Source of the DNA: CAWGGS01 sp046704745 | GTDB taxonomy: Bacteria > Desulfobacterota > Desulfobulbia > Desulfobulbales > Desulfocapsaceae | Direction: 5' to 3' | NCBI GenBank assembly: GCA_046704745.1 | Contig: JBJKRL010000087.1 | Span: 62,001-126,000, forward strand | DNA: 64,000 nt | Part shown: positions 17,449 to 26,085 of the stretch, piece by piece | How the letters are laid out: the number at the start of each line of letters is the position of its first letter | Position numbering within the stretch: position 1 is the stretch's first letter | Notes under the pieces: model-generated | Seen by the model: the letters and a program-made list of their open reading frames with translations, nothing else | What the model was told of the DNA's origin: nothing | The model's database searches: none | Program-made: the position numbers and the translations under genes

Positions 17449-18912
17449 CTAGGCCATTCGATAATTGGGCGCCTCCTTGGTAATAATCACATCATGGACG
17501 TGGGATTCCCGCAGTCCCGCCGATGAGATCCGCACGAATTTTGCCTTCTTCCGCAGATCCTCAATGGTTGCCGCCCCGACATAGCCCATCCCGGAACGCA
17601 AGCCCCCCAGGAGCTGATAGAGGACATTGACCAACGAGCCGCGATAGGGGACTTTACCCTCGATCCCTTCCGGCACCAGTTTCGATTGACTGCTGATATC
17701 CGATTGAAAATATCTGTCCGCCGAGCCTTGGCCCATGGCTCCCAGCGATCCCATGCCGCGATAGCCTTTATAGGTTCGGCCCTGATAGAGAAATGTCTCC
17801 CCCGGTGTTTCATCGGTTCCGGCAAAGAGACCTCCTATCATGACCGTATGGGCTCCGGCTCCGATGGCCTTGGCCAGATCGCCGGAATGGGTGATCCCAC
17901 CGTCGGCAATAATCGGGATACCGTATTTTCCACCGGCAGCCACGCAGTTTTTCAGGGCTGTCATCTGCGGTACGCCGACACCGGCAACAATGCGGGTAGT
18001 GCAGATTGAACCAGGTCCTACACCGACCTTGACTGCATTGGCACCGGCTTTGATCAAATCCTCAGCCCCTTCATAGCTTGCCACGTTTCCGGCAATGATC
18101 GGCAGTTTGGGGAAGGCGCTCTTAACCATCTCCACGGCCTTGACCACCCCCTTGGAATGACCGTGAGCCGAATCCACCACCACGACGTCAACACCTGCCC
18201 GCAAAAGCTTCTGGGCGTGTTCTTCGATATTAGGCCCCACCCCCAAAGCAGCGCCGACCACCAGACGACCGAAGCCGTCTTTGGTTGCCAGGGGATATTT
18301 CTTTATCTTTTCAAGGTCTTTTATGGTTATCAACCCCTTCAAGTTCCCGGCATCATCAACAACCAAGAGTTTCTCGATCCGGTGTTCGTGCAGAAGCGCC
18401 TTCGAGTGTTCCAGATCAATTCCAACCTTTGCAGTCACCAGGTTCTTGCTGGTCATCACATCAGAGACCCGCAGGTCGGTATCGGATACAAAGCGCAGAT
18501 CCCGGTTGGTGACGATACCTACCAGCTTGCCTTCGTGCAGAACAGGAAGACCGGAGATCTTATAGGTGCTCATGATTTCCTGGACTTCGGCAACGGATTG
18601 ATTCTGGGTTACCGTGATCGGGTCGATAATCATCCCCGATTCGGATTTCTTTACCTTTTCAACCTCTAGAACCTGTTGGTCGATGCCCATGTTTTTATGG
18701 ATGATGCCAATGCCGCCTTCCCTGGCCATGGTAATGGCGGTGCGGTGTTCGGTTACGGTATCCATGGCGGCGCTGACCAGCGGAGCATTAAGGGTCAACG
18801 TGTCGGTCAGCTTGGTCATCAGAGAAACCTCATTCGGCAGAACCTCTGATGCGGAAGGAACAAGAAGAAGATCGTCAAATGTAAGTGCAAGTTCAATTTC
18901 TTCCGGTAACAT
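17449..18912 (-). CDS. guaB: Inosine-5'-monophosphate dehydrogenase
   Basis: 487 residues, the standard IMPDH length. A TIM barrel is interrupted by two CBS domains (residues about 95-200: PITVTQNQSVAEVQEIM and LRVSDVMTSKNLVTAK). The active-site loop GPGSICTTRIVAG places the catalytic cysteine at 304, and GSLGAMGQGSADRY is the flap. It oxidises IMP to XMP with NAD+, the first committed step to GMP. AAGGAG precedes the ATG. It starts the minus-strand block that runs through guaA toward the MFS gene. Confidence 0.97.
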   Translation of the reverse strand: MLPEEIELALTFDDLLLVPSASEVLPNEVSLMTKLTDTLTLNAPLVSAAMDTVTEHRTAITMAREGGIGIIHKNMGIDQQVLEVEKVKKSESGMIIDPITVTQNQSVAEVQEIMSTYKISGLPVLHEGKLVGIVTNRDLRFVSDTDLRVSDVMTSKNLVTAKVGIDLEHSKALLHEHRIEKLLVVDDAGNLKGLITIKDLEKIKKYPLATKDGFGRLVVGAALGVGPNIEEHAQKLLRAGVDVVVVDSAHGHSKGVVKAVEMVKSAFPKLPIIAGNVASYEGAEDLIKAGANAVKVGVGPGSICTTRIVAGVGVPQMTALKNCVAAGGKYGIPIIADGGITHSGDLAKAIGAGAHTVMIGGLFAGTDETPGETFLYQGRTYKGYRGMGSLGAMGQGSADRYFQSDISSQSKLVPEGIEGKVPYRGSLVNVLYQLLGGLRSGMGYVGAATIEDLRKKAKFVRISSAGLRESHVHDVIITKEAPNYRMA

Positions 18913-19105
18913 GTTCGGCTCCTTTTTCAGGGATTATGGTACATTTAAACACAAAATACCCCAATGACTATTGTATAGTATTCCGACCTTAAAGCCCACT
19001 GCCTTTCACAAATGATGCCAAGCCTTGGAAAAGTCTATGGAATTTCGTCGGGAAATATGGTATAAGGTTGCGTTTTTTCTTTTATAACACCCCACAAGGG
19101 GTATA

Positions 19106-19160
19106 AGTACCTTCTCGAAGGTCATTGTTTAAAAAACAAAAAATGACTTTCTAAGGTACT
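19106..19160 (+). promoter_or_regulatory. Long interrupted hairpin in the yciO leader
   Basis: AGTACCTT (19106-19113) pairs with AAGGTACT (19153-19160), and inside it GTCATT (19121-19126) pairs with AATGAC (19142-19147), leaving an A-rich loop with TTTAAAAAACAAAAAAT. The structure ends about 33 bases before the ATG of the Sua5/YciO gene. The loop sequence recurs at 23825-23841 in the spacer between the helicase and zinc-ribbon genes. It could be an attenuator-like leader or a short palindromic repeat. Confidence 0.45.
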
Positions 19161-19192
19161 CATGCTCTACTGGAAGTAGAGGAGTACGTACT

Positions 19193-19801
19193 ATGTTTTA
19201 TTCTATAAATGCCGACAACCCTCAGAATCGCCTTATCCAGCAGGTGGTCTCTATCGTCAAAGATGGAGGAATTATCTGTTATCCGACCGATACAGGCTAC
19301 GGTATCGGATGTGACATCTTCAATCAGAAGGCGATCAAAAGGCTTATCCAGATCAAACATCGTCCTAAAGATAAGCCCTTTTCCTTTATGTGCTCTGATT
19401 TAAAAAATATAAGTCAATACGCTCACGTCTCCAACAGTGCGTATCGATTATTGAAGAAATGCCTTCCAGGTCCGTACACCTTCGTTCTACCCGGCACCAA
19501 GCTCGTGCCTAAAATCATGGCAACAAAACAAAAGACCGTGGGCATCCGGGTTCCGGATTCGCCCATCTGCCAGCTTCTCCTGGCAACATTGGGCAACCCC
19601 ATCATCAACACCAGCATTCCCACCGATAAAGAGCCGGCACCTGCCGAGCCTTTTGAAATCGACGTACTGCTTGGCAACAGGATCGATGCCATCATTGATG
19701 GTGGCTCGCTTTATCCCGACCCATCAAGCGTTATCGATCTCACCCATGACGCACCTGAGATACTTCGCGTCGGCAAGGGGGATATCAGTCCGTTTCGTTG
19801 A
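19193..19801 (+). CDS. Sua5/YciO/YrdC-family protein (L-threonylcarbamoyladenylate synthase type)
   Basis: 202 residues, matching the short YciO-like members of the family. Visible motifs are GGIICYPTDTGYGIGCD, KRLIQIKHRPKDKPFSFMC with the KxR...K set and a C-terminal SSVIDLTHDAPEILRVGKGD. The family binds dsRNA/ATP and makes threonylcarbamoyl-AMP for tRNA t6A37. YciO-type members may have lost or reduced that activity, so the exact role is uncertain. AGAGGAG precedes the ATG. The last 17 bases overlap the convergent HU/IHF gene. Confidence 0.88.
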   Translation: MFYSINADNPQNRLIQQVVSIVKDGGIICYPTDTGYGIGCDIFNQKAIKRLIQIKHRPKDKPFSFMCSDLKNISQYAHVSNSAYRLLKKCLPGPYTFVLPGTKLVPKIMATKQKTVGIRVPDSPICQLLLATLGNPIINTSIPTDKEPAPAEPFEIDVLLGNRIDAIIDGGSLYPDPSSVIDLTHDAPEILRVGKGDISPFR

Positions 19802-20069
19802 TCAGGGACTCTTTTAAGGATTTGCTCATTGTAAAGTGCAGCGTTTTTCTTTCCGGAATATCCATAGTCATCCCAGTCTTTGGGTTTTTGGTTCGACGGG
19901 ATTTACGTTTCCGGATGGAAAAGCTGCCGAACCCTCGTATTTCTACCCGTCTTTCTTCAGCCAAAGCATCGCTCATCGTTTTAAGGATGATATTGACTGC
20001 CGCATTTACATCCTGCTTCTGAAGAGAAAGTTCAGAACTCACTTGATTTATAAGGTCTTTTTTTAGCAT
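19785..20069 (-). CDS. HU/IHF-family DNA-bending protein (IHF-beta-like by position)
   Basis: 94 residues. The family signature GFGSFSIRKRKSRRTKNPKTG is present as a long basic beta-arm region, with PERKTLHFTMSKSLK at the end. It is a dimeric DNA-bending chromosomal protein. Its place just after the S1 gene parallels rpsA-ihfB in enterobacteria, which favours IHF-beta over HU, but the sequence alone does not settle it. A terminator separates it from rpsA. The 3' end overlaps the convergent yciO-like gene by 17 bases. Confidence 0.92.
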   Translation of the reverse strand: MLKKDLINQVSSELSLQKQDVNAAVNIILKTMSDALAEERRVEIRGFGSFSIRKRKSRRTKNPKTGMTMDIPERKTLHFTMSKSLKESLINETD

Positions 20070-20130
20070 GGTCTCTTTCCGAAATACCTGCCCAGGCCAA
20101 TACCTGCCCGGGTAGGAAGCTATAAGGTAT

Positions 20131-20172
20131 AAAAAAAGGCTGTCTTATCCGGGAGTACCGGACAAGGCAACC
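20131..20172 (-). terminator. Rho-independent terminator after rpsA
   Basis: On the minus strand GGTTGCCTTGTCCGG pairs imperfectly with CCGGATAAGACAGCC around a five-base loop, followed by seven T residues. It starts 37 bases past the rpsA stop and precedes the HU/IHF gene, so the two genes are probably separately transcribed. Confidence 0.88.
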
Positions 20173-20208
20173 TTTCTCGGGTTTTTACAAGAACTCGGCT
20201 CGAAACAC

Positions 20209-21939
20209 TTACTGTTCGTCCGTTTGGCTCCCGCTTGCCGCAGCCTTGAGCAGGTCGCCGAAAGTTGATGGAGAATTGTCCGTTGTACTCTCTTCAACCT
20301 TTTTCATTTTTTCCGAACCACCTCCCTCTCCATCACCTTCCAGTGTTTTAATGGAAAGAGCGATCTTCCTGTCTTTTGCCGATACATTGATGACGATAGC
20401 CTTTAATGTATCGCCGACTTTATACATACCGACCGGGGTCTTCACCTTATCCTTGCTGATCTCGGAGACATGGACAAGACCTTCAATGCCCTCTTCCAGT
20501 TTTACGAAAACACCGAAGTCGGTCACATTGGTGATAACGCCTTCAACAACGGTTCCGGACGGATAGTTATTATAGGCAGCCTGCCAGGGATCCGGAGTCA
20601 ATTGTTTAATACCTAAAGAGAACCTCTCGTTTTCCTTGTCGATTTTCAATACAACCGCCTGGATAGTCTCTCCTTTGGTGTATTTTTCCGACGGATGTTT
20701 AATTCGCTCGGTCCAGGAAAGATCAGACACGTGAATCAGCCCGTCGATTCCCTCTTCGATACCTATAAACACACCGAAGTCGGTGATATTTTTAATCTTA
20801 CCTTCGATAATGGAGCCCACAGGATAGGTCTCGGTGACCAGATCCCAGGGGTTGGGCTGCAACTGTTTCATGCCCAGCGATATCCGTTTCGTCTCCGGCT
20901 CGATATTGAGAACCATGATCTCCACCTCATCACCGACGGAGACCATCTTCGACGGATGACGGGGTTTTTTGGACCAGGTCATTTCGGATACGTGGATAAG
21001 TCCTTCAACACCCTCTTCCAGTTCGACAAACACGCCGTAATCCGTAATGGAAACGACCTTGCCTTTGGTCTGCTGACCAACGGGATACCTCTCGGTAACC
21101 GTCGCCCAGGGATCTTCCCGCAACTGCTTGATACCTAACGAAACACGATCATGCTCCTTGTCGTACTTCAGGACCTTGACCTCAAGTTCCTGACCCACCT
21201 TGTAAAGCTTGGCCGGATGCGATACCCGTCCCCAGGAAAGATCGGTGATATGGCACAAACCGTCCATGCCGCCCATATCGATAAAGAGGCCGTAATCGGT
21301 GATATTGGTGATCGCACCTTTGATGATCTGCCCTTCCTGCAGCAAAGACCGCATCTTTTCCCGCAGCTTGTTGCGTTCCTCCTCCAGGATTGCCCTTCTG
21401 GAGATCACCACGTTGTTGCGCTTTCTATTGAATTTGAGAATCTTGAATTCAAAACTCTGCCCTATCAAACCATCCAGATCTTTGACCGGACGAAGATCAA
21501 TTTGAGAATACGGCAGGAAGGCGGGTACACCGATATCTACCGACATACCACCTTTGACCCGGCTTTCAATCTTGCCTTCTATGGTCTGGTCGTCCTCCTG
21601 GATCTTGGCAATGTCTTCCCAAACTTTAATCGCGATCGCTTTTTCCCTTGACAGAAGAAGTCCACCTTCTTCTTTTCGGCGTTCGACAAAAACTTCGAAG
21701 GTGTCGCCAATTTGTATCTGTGAGTGTTCCTCGAGACGGAATTCCGATTTGGGGATATAGCTTTCGGCTTTGTCGCCGACATCGACTAAGAAGAAATCGT
21801 CGATACTGCCGATGACGGTTCCGATTGCCACATCACCGACGGCAATGACCTTGTTGTTTTCCTCCATCTCGAAAAGTTCTGCAAAACTCAGTTCTTCTTC
21901 GTTGTGTTCTTGGGTTGATTGGTTAAGTTCTTCTGTCAT
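20209..21939 (-). CDS. rpsA: 30S ribosomal protein S1
   Basis: 576 residues from the ATG at 21939 (MTEELNQSTQEHNEEELSF), which fits the family better than the 36-residue longer open frame. Six S1 repeats can be read, the last four very regular (for example GAITNITDYGLFIDMGGMDG, then GKVVSITDYGVFVELEEG, GKIKNITDFGVFIGIEEG and GVITNVTDFGVFVKLEEG). The C-terminus is acidic and low-complexity (EGDGEGGGSEKMKK). S1 binds mRNA on the small subunit and helps initiation. The gene is followed by a strong terminator and then HU/IHF. Confidence 0.96.
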   Translation of the reverse strand: MTEELNQSTQEHNEEELSFAELFEMEENNKVIAVGDVAIGTVIGSIDDFFLVDVGDKAESYIPKSEFRLEEHSQIQIGDTFEVFVERRKEEGGLLLSREKAIAIKVWEDIAKIQEDDQTIEGKIESRVKGGMSVDIGVPAFLPYSQIDLRPVKDLDGLIGQSFEFKILKFNRKRNNVVISRRAILEEERNKLREKMRSLLQEGQIIKGAITNITDYGLFIDMGGMDGLCHITDLSWGRVSHPAKLYKVGQELEVKVLKYDKEHDRVSLGIKQLREDPWATVTERYPVGQQTKGKVVSITDYGVFVELEEGVEGLIHVSEMTWSKKPRHPSKMVSVGDEVEIMVLNIEPETKRISLGMKQLQPNPWDLVTETYPVGSIIEGKIKNITDFGVFIGIEEGIDGLIHVSDLSWTERIKHPSEKYTKGETIQAVVLKIDKENERFSLGIKQLTPDPWQAAYNNYPSGTVVEGVITNVTDFGVFVKLEEGIEGLVHVSEISKDKVKTPVGMYKVGDTLKAIVINVSAKDRKIALSIKTLEGDGEGGGSEKMKKVEESTTDNSPSTFGDLLKAAASGSQTDEQ

Positions 21940-22193
21940 GGATTTCGCTCGTCTTATTGGCCTAGGGCCGTAGGTTGAGGTTGATATTGAGCCTGAAAGC
22001 AGGCACTCTGTCGGAAAAGTTCGCTCCCTTTTCGGGAATGTGACCAATCCGGTTTATAAAAGTATAATTTTATAGCAGAGAAAAGTCAGTACCACAAGGA
22101 CTTCTTTCAATCAGTCTAAAAAAAATGGCGCGGACGCCTTCCTCTATCCCGGGACCACCGGCCTTGGAATCATCCTGAGCAATATCTTCTGGT

Positions 22194-23681
22194 TTACGTT
22201 TCCCGTCTCCCGTCCTTCGTCTTCTGTCTGCTGATGCCCGACTTTGGCGCCGGGACCAACATATCTTCCTCTGGAACGATACATTCCAGCTTGCGCCCAA
22301 TAAACTCCTCTATTTGCGGAAGATAAAACGATCCTTCTTCACAGGCGAAACTCACGGAAATCCCTACCGCTCCGGCCCTGCCTGTTCGACCGATGCGGTG
22401 GACGTAGTCTTCCGGCTCATACGGCAGTGTGAAGTTGACGACATATCCGACATCTTCAATGTGAATTCCACGTCCAGCGACATCGGTTGCCACTAAAACC
22501 GGAACTTTGCCGCTGCGAAACGCCTCCAGGCGCTGGGTGCGGTGCTGTTGTGGAACATCGCCGGTTAAAAGGTTGCAGACGATTTCGTTACGCTTCAATC
22601 TTTCGCTTAATTTTCTGGCTTCGTTCTTCTGATTGGTAAAAACAAGGATACGGCTCTTGGGATTTTTCAGTATCAGGTTATAGAGAATGTCGTATTTCTC
22701 CGCGGTGGTAACCAGATAAACGATCTGCTCCACACTCCCCACCGCAACCTGCTCGGGCTCTATCTCTATGGAAACCGGTTCCTTGCACCACCCGGAAGCC
22801 AGCCGCTGCACCTCTTCTGTTATCGTGGCTGAAAAGAGCATGGTCTGCTGCCTTTTTCCCTCTGGAATCCGGTGGATGATTCGCCGCACATCGGGGATAA
22901 AGCCCATGTCGAGCATACGGTCAGCTTCATCGATTATCATGATTCCACAGTTCTCCAGGGACAAAATGTTCTTTCCAAGATAGTCAAGAAGCCGACCGGG
23001 TGTAGCAACCACCACGTCACAACGTTTGTTCTCGATGTTCTTTATCTGAGACCGGTAATTTACACCGCCGAAAACCGCTGTTATCTGAAGGGGAGTATAC
23101 TTGGCCAGGTTCTTGCCGTCCTTGGCTATTTGGACTACAAGCTCACGGGTGGGTGCGATGATCAATGCCCGGGGCCTGCCAGGCTCGAAAGACTGATTGT
23201 GCTCCTGCAGAAGCTTGGAATAGACGGCTATCAAAAAGACCGCAGTTTTGCCCGTTCCGGTATTGGCGCGGGCCACAAGATCTCTTCCTTGCAGGGCAAC
23301 CGGCAAGGCTTTGGCCTGCACGGGAGTGCAGTATTCAAATCCCAGATCGGAGACTGCATGCATGATGGTGTCGGGCAGGGCGAAATCATGAAAACGGGAT
23401 TTTTCGGGTGCAGGTTCTACCTGAAATTTCGAGATGTTCCAGGCCGGCTTGGTTTTATTTTTCCGCCGCCGTCGTGTTGATGTCGTCTTGCCATCGTCTG
23501 TTCCAGAGGAGTTCTCCTTCCCTTCCGACCCTGCCTCATCACTTGATTGTTTAGATACGGCAACGGGAGGGGCAACCGGAGATGCCTTTTCTCCAACCGG
23601 AGTCTCGATCGATTTTTTTTGCTCGGGTTGTAAAAATTTCCGGATCCCATGTCCAACCGATCCGAATATTTTTTTAATCAT
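22194..23681 (-). CDS. DEAD-box ATP-dependent RNA helicase (RhlB/RhlE-like)
   Basis: 495 residues. An ~100-residue low-complexity, basic N-terminal extension (TRRRRKNKTKPAWNISKF) precedes the helicase core. Core motifs in order: Q motif (EYCTPVQAKALPVALQGRD), I (ANTGTGKT), Ia (PTREL), Ib (TPGR), II (DEADRMLDMGF), III (SAT), IV (ILVFTNQKN), V (ATDVAGRGIHI), VI (HRIGRTGRAG). It unwinds RNA duplexes, probably in ribosome assembly or degradosome function. The nearest relatives by motif are RhlB-like enzymes. It is a single gene on the minus strand upstream of rpsA. Confidence 0.93.
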   Translation of the reverse strand: MIKKIFGSVGHGIRKFLQPEQKKSIETPVGEKASPVAPPVAVSKQSSDEAGSEGKENSSGTDDGKTTSTRRRRKNKTKPAWNISKFQVEPAPEKSRFHDFALPDTIMHAVSDLGFEYCTPVQAKALPVALQGRDLVARANTGTGKTAVFLIAVYSKLLQEHNQSFEPGRPRALIIAPTRELVVQIAKDGKNLAKYTPLQITAVFGGVNYRSQIKNIENKRCDVVVATPGRLLDYLGKNILSLENCGIMIIDEADRMLDMGFIPDVRRIIHRIPEGKRQQTMLFSATITEEVQRLASGWCKEPVSIEIEPEQVAVGSVEQIVYLVTTAEKYDILYNLILKNPKSRILVFTNQKNEARKLSERLKRNEIVCNLLTGDVPQQHRTQRLEAFRSGKVPVLVATDVAGRGIHIEDVGYVVNFTLPYEPEDYVHRIGRTGRAGAVGISVSFACEEGSFYLPQIEEFIGRKLECIVPEEDMLVPAPKSGISRQKTKDGRRET

Positions 23682-23878
23682 ATCTAACTCTTAATACCTT
23701 GCATCCCACGAGAGACCACAGGGCAATTAGCTAACTCAATATGTTACGACGTTGACCCTGCTAAAAAAGCGGGATGCGCTTCTTTATGAAATGGATTTTC
23801 TTTGAGCCTTTTACCGCTGGCGTCTTTAAAAAACAAAAAATCATTTCTTAGTCGCTAAACCGTCGACCAAAAACATTT

Positions 23879-23901
23879 CGGCAGGGCAAAAAGCCCTGCC
23901 G
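23879..23901 (-). terminator. Hairpin terminator after the zinc-ribbon gene
   Basis: A perfect 9 bp GC-rich stem CGGCAGGGC / GCCCTGCCG with a five-base loop, 27 bases past the stop of the minus-strand gene at 23928. The following minus-strand bases are AAATGTTT, so the U tract is weak. Confidence 0.6.
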
Positions 23902-23927
23902 ATTATTACGAAATCGATACGGCAAAC

Positions 23928-24641
23928 CTATCTTCCATGATGTCGCAATTCTTCCATGATGGGTCCGAACAGCTCTTCATATTCAGGAATCGCCTTTCTG
24001 AGAATGACTCCGAATTTAGGGATTTCGCTGTCATTGACCACCAGATTAGCCGAATAGGTGAGTGCCTGAAGGTTGTAGAACGTTTTGAATTCCTTGCCGA
24101 TAAGGATATAAAAAATGAATCGCCTCTTGATCATATTCATTGTACACATGTGCCGGTGAAAGGCATTGGTCATAATACCGTTTGATTCATAAAGCGAATG
24201 TAAGACGATACAGGCATAATCGACAAACTGTATTTTTTCCACGGCATCCTGTGTGGATTCCACCAGCTCCGCCTTGTAGCCGATTCCCTCAAGGGCCTCG
24301 ATAATCTGCTCCCGTTCGGGGCCCTCGTTCATTAGAATGAGGGCCATGGGCACATCCTCTATGATATCTTTGTCATCATACCTTCCGTCTTTGAGCCAGG
24401 AGATATCAGGAGGCGGAGGCGGAGTAACAAAGCGAGGCTTTTTTTTCTCCTGCACTTTATCCTGCCCGGGTTGTAAAACAGACTTGACGGACGAAATCAT
24501 ATCTGAAGAAACTGGTATTGCACCCGCGCACTGAGGACACTTGATATTCAATATTTTTCCTGCAGCAAGCCCTTTTACGCTTTTCTCTATCTTTTCAGGA
24601 AGTTTCAACTGTTTTCCACAATTTGGACAGTTAACTTTCAT
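23928..24641 (-). CDS. Zinc-ribbon protein with a degenerate receiver-like domain
   Basis: 237 residues. The N-terminal 45 residues hold two CxxC pairs (CPNCGKQL and CPQCAGAI), a zinc ribbon of the MJ0042 kind. A proline-rich linker (TPPPPPDISWL) leads to an alpha/beta domain of receiver size (MALILMNEGPEREQIIEALEGIGYKAELVE). In this domain the acidic pocket and the phospho-acceptor Asp are not conserved (YACIVLHSLY), so it is not a phosphorylated receiver. GAGGAAAAA precedes the ATG. It lies 127 bases downstream of the PilT-like gene on the same strand and may function with it. Function unknown. Confidence 0.75.
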   Translation of the reverse strand: MKVNCPNCGKQLKLPEKIEKSVKGLAAGKILNIKCPQCAGAIPVSSDMISSVKSVLQPGQDKVQEKKKPRFVTPPPPPDISWLKDGRYDDKDIIEDVPMALILMNEGPEREQIIEALEGIGYKAELVESTQDAVEKIQFVDYACIVLHSLYESNGIMTNAFHRHMCTMNMIKRRFIFYILIGKEFKTFYNLQALTYSANLVVNDSEIPKFGVILRKAIPEYEELFGPIMEELRHHGR

Positions 24642-24767
24642 TTTTTCCTCATACTCAGGATAGGTTAATTCATATGTATAAACGGGTTTCCTTCAGTCGG
24701 ACAGAGCCCATGGTTGTATCCTGTTTTTCCCGATTTCCGGTTCCCAGTCCCTGAATTTCTTTTTTTG

Positions 24768-25943
24768 CTATTTCCAACGCATTGAATTGTCAGCTTCTTC
24801 TTCCATTGCCAGGCCAGTGAGCGACGAGGTAGCCTCCCCCCGCTCCGCCTTCAACCTGTCGAGTCCGCGGCTGACCTCGTTTCGATGCGAGCAATACTGC
24901 ATGACGGTCTGTTCGGTAATAATGCCATAGCTATACATCTCCAGGATATGTTGATCAAAAGTACGCATTTCCCGGGCCGAACCTTCCCGTATAACATTAT
25001 AATAGGTCTTGTCTTCCGTCTCCCCGTTCAAGATCAGGTCCTTGACTCGCAGACTGGTGCAAAGGATCTCCATGGCCGCAACCCGGCCGCCGCCGACCCG
25101 CGGCAACAGGCGCTGGGCCACCACCCAGCGAATCGTATCCGCCAGACGATTCCTTATCTGAGGCTGCTCCTCCTGCTCGAACATACCAAGCATACGGTTG
25201 ATTGCCTGTCCGGCATCAATGGTATGTAAAGTGGACAAAACAAGGTGCCCTGTCTCCGAGGCGGTCAATGCAATTTCCATGGTATCACGGTCGCGGATCT
25301 CACCGACCAGGATGACCTTCGGTGCCTGGCGGAGCGCTGCCCTCATACCGGTTGCAAAATCACTGAAATCGTTGCCGAGTTCACGTTGATTGAAGGTGGC
25401 CTTGTCATGTTTATGGACATATTCAATCGGATCCTCCAGGGTGACGACATGTACCGAACGTTCATGATTGATCCGGTCCAACAGGGCAGCAAGCGATGTT
25501 GTCTTACCGGTACCGGTGGCACCGGTAAACAGCACCAACCCGTTGAGCTCTCCTGCCATCTTGCCGAAGGCGTCCGGGAATTGCATGCCTTCGATGCTCG
25601 GCACATCGGTCTCCAGCTTTCTGAGCACGATGGTAAAACACCCCTTCTGAGTGAAAATATTCACCCTGAAACGGGCATCTTCTCCCAGGGCATAGGAAAG
25701 ATCACAGGAACCGCTCTCCACCAGATTGGCCAACAACCGTTTATTGTTTCCGATAAGATTCATGGCAAAGGTCTCGGTCTGAAACGGCGTCAATTCATGA
25801 ACCGGCGGCACGACCTGGACAGGAACTAGCTTTCCGTCCGACTCCACCTGCAACGTTTTTCCCACCGTCAGATTCAGATCTGAGACATTGGCGTGGGATG
25901 CCAGCATTGCAGCAATCCAATAGTCGATTTCTGTCTTTTTCAT
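24768..25943 (-). CDS. PilT/PilU-type secretion ATPase
   Basis: 391 residues, the size of PilU-like retraction ATPases. Walker A is FTGATGTGKTTSLAALL; the Asp box is VVTLEDPIEYVH; the Walker B region is ILVGEIRDRDTMEIALTASETGHLVLSTLHTIDA with the PilT-type His box. The C-terminal arm has TFDQHILEMYSYGIITEQTVMQYC, in place of the PilT AIRNLIRE motif that is not evident, favouring PilU or a specialised paralogue. It powers type IV pilus retraction or a related surface process. GGGAGAGG precedes the ATG. No pilin genes are in the window; ilvD is divergent. Confidence 0.88.
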   Translation of the reverse strand: MKKTEIDYWIAAMLASHANVSDLNLTVGKTLQVESDGKLVPVQVVPPVHELTPFQTETFAMNLIGNNKRLLANLVESGSCDLSYALGEDARFRVNIFTQKGCFTIVLRKLETDVPSIEGMQFPDAFGKMAGELNGLVLFTGATGTGKTTSLAALLDRINHERSVHVVTLEDPIEYVHKHDKATFNQRELGNDFSDFATGMRAALRQAPKVILVGEIRDRDTMEIALTASETGHLVLSTLHTIDAGQAINRMLGMFEQEEQPQIRNRLADTIRWVVAQRLLPRVGGGRVAAMEILCTSLRVKDLILNGETEDKTYYNVIREGSAREMRTFDQHILEMYSYGIITEQTVMQYCSHRNEVSRGLDRLKAERGEATSSLTGLAMEEEADNSMRWK

Positions 25944-26085
25944 TATCCTCTCCCAAAAAAATATGCTATACCATTTATTTCATAGTATATTGTCATAAAA
26001 GACACAAGGAATACCAGCGAATTTTTCAAGTACACCCACTTTTCTCCATGATATCGAGTGGGTTTCAGACGCAAAGGAGCAAAAA

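Noticed and set aside
20695..21651. Long plus-strand frames across rpsA
   Set aside because: They are the repetitive complement of the S1 repeats and lack start signals and family features.
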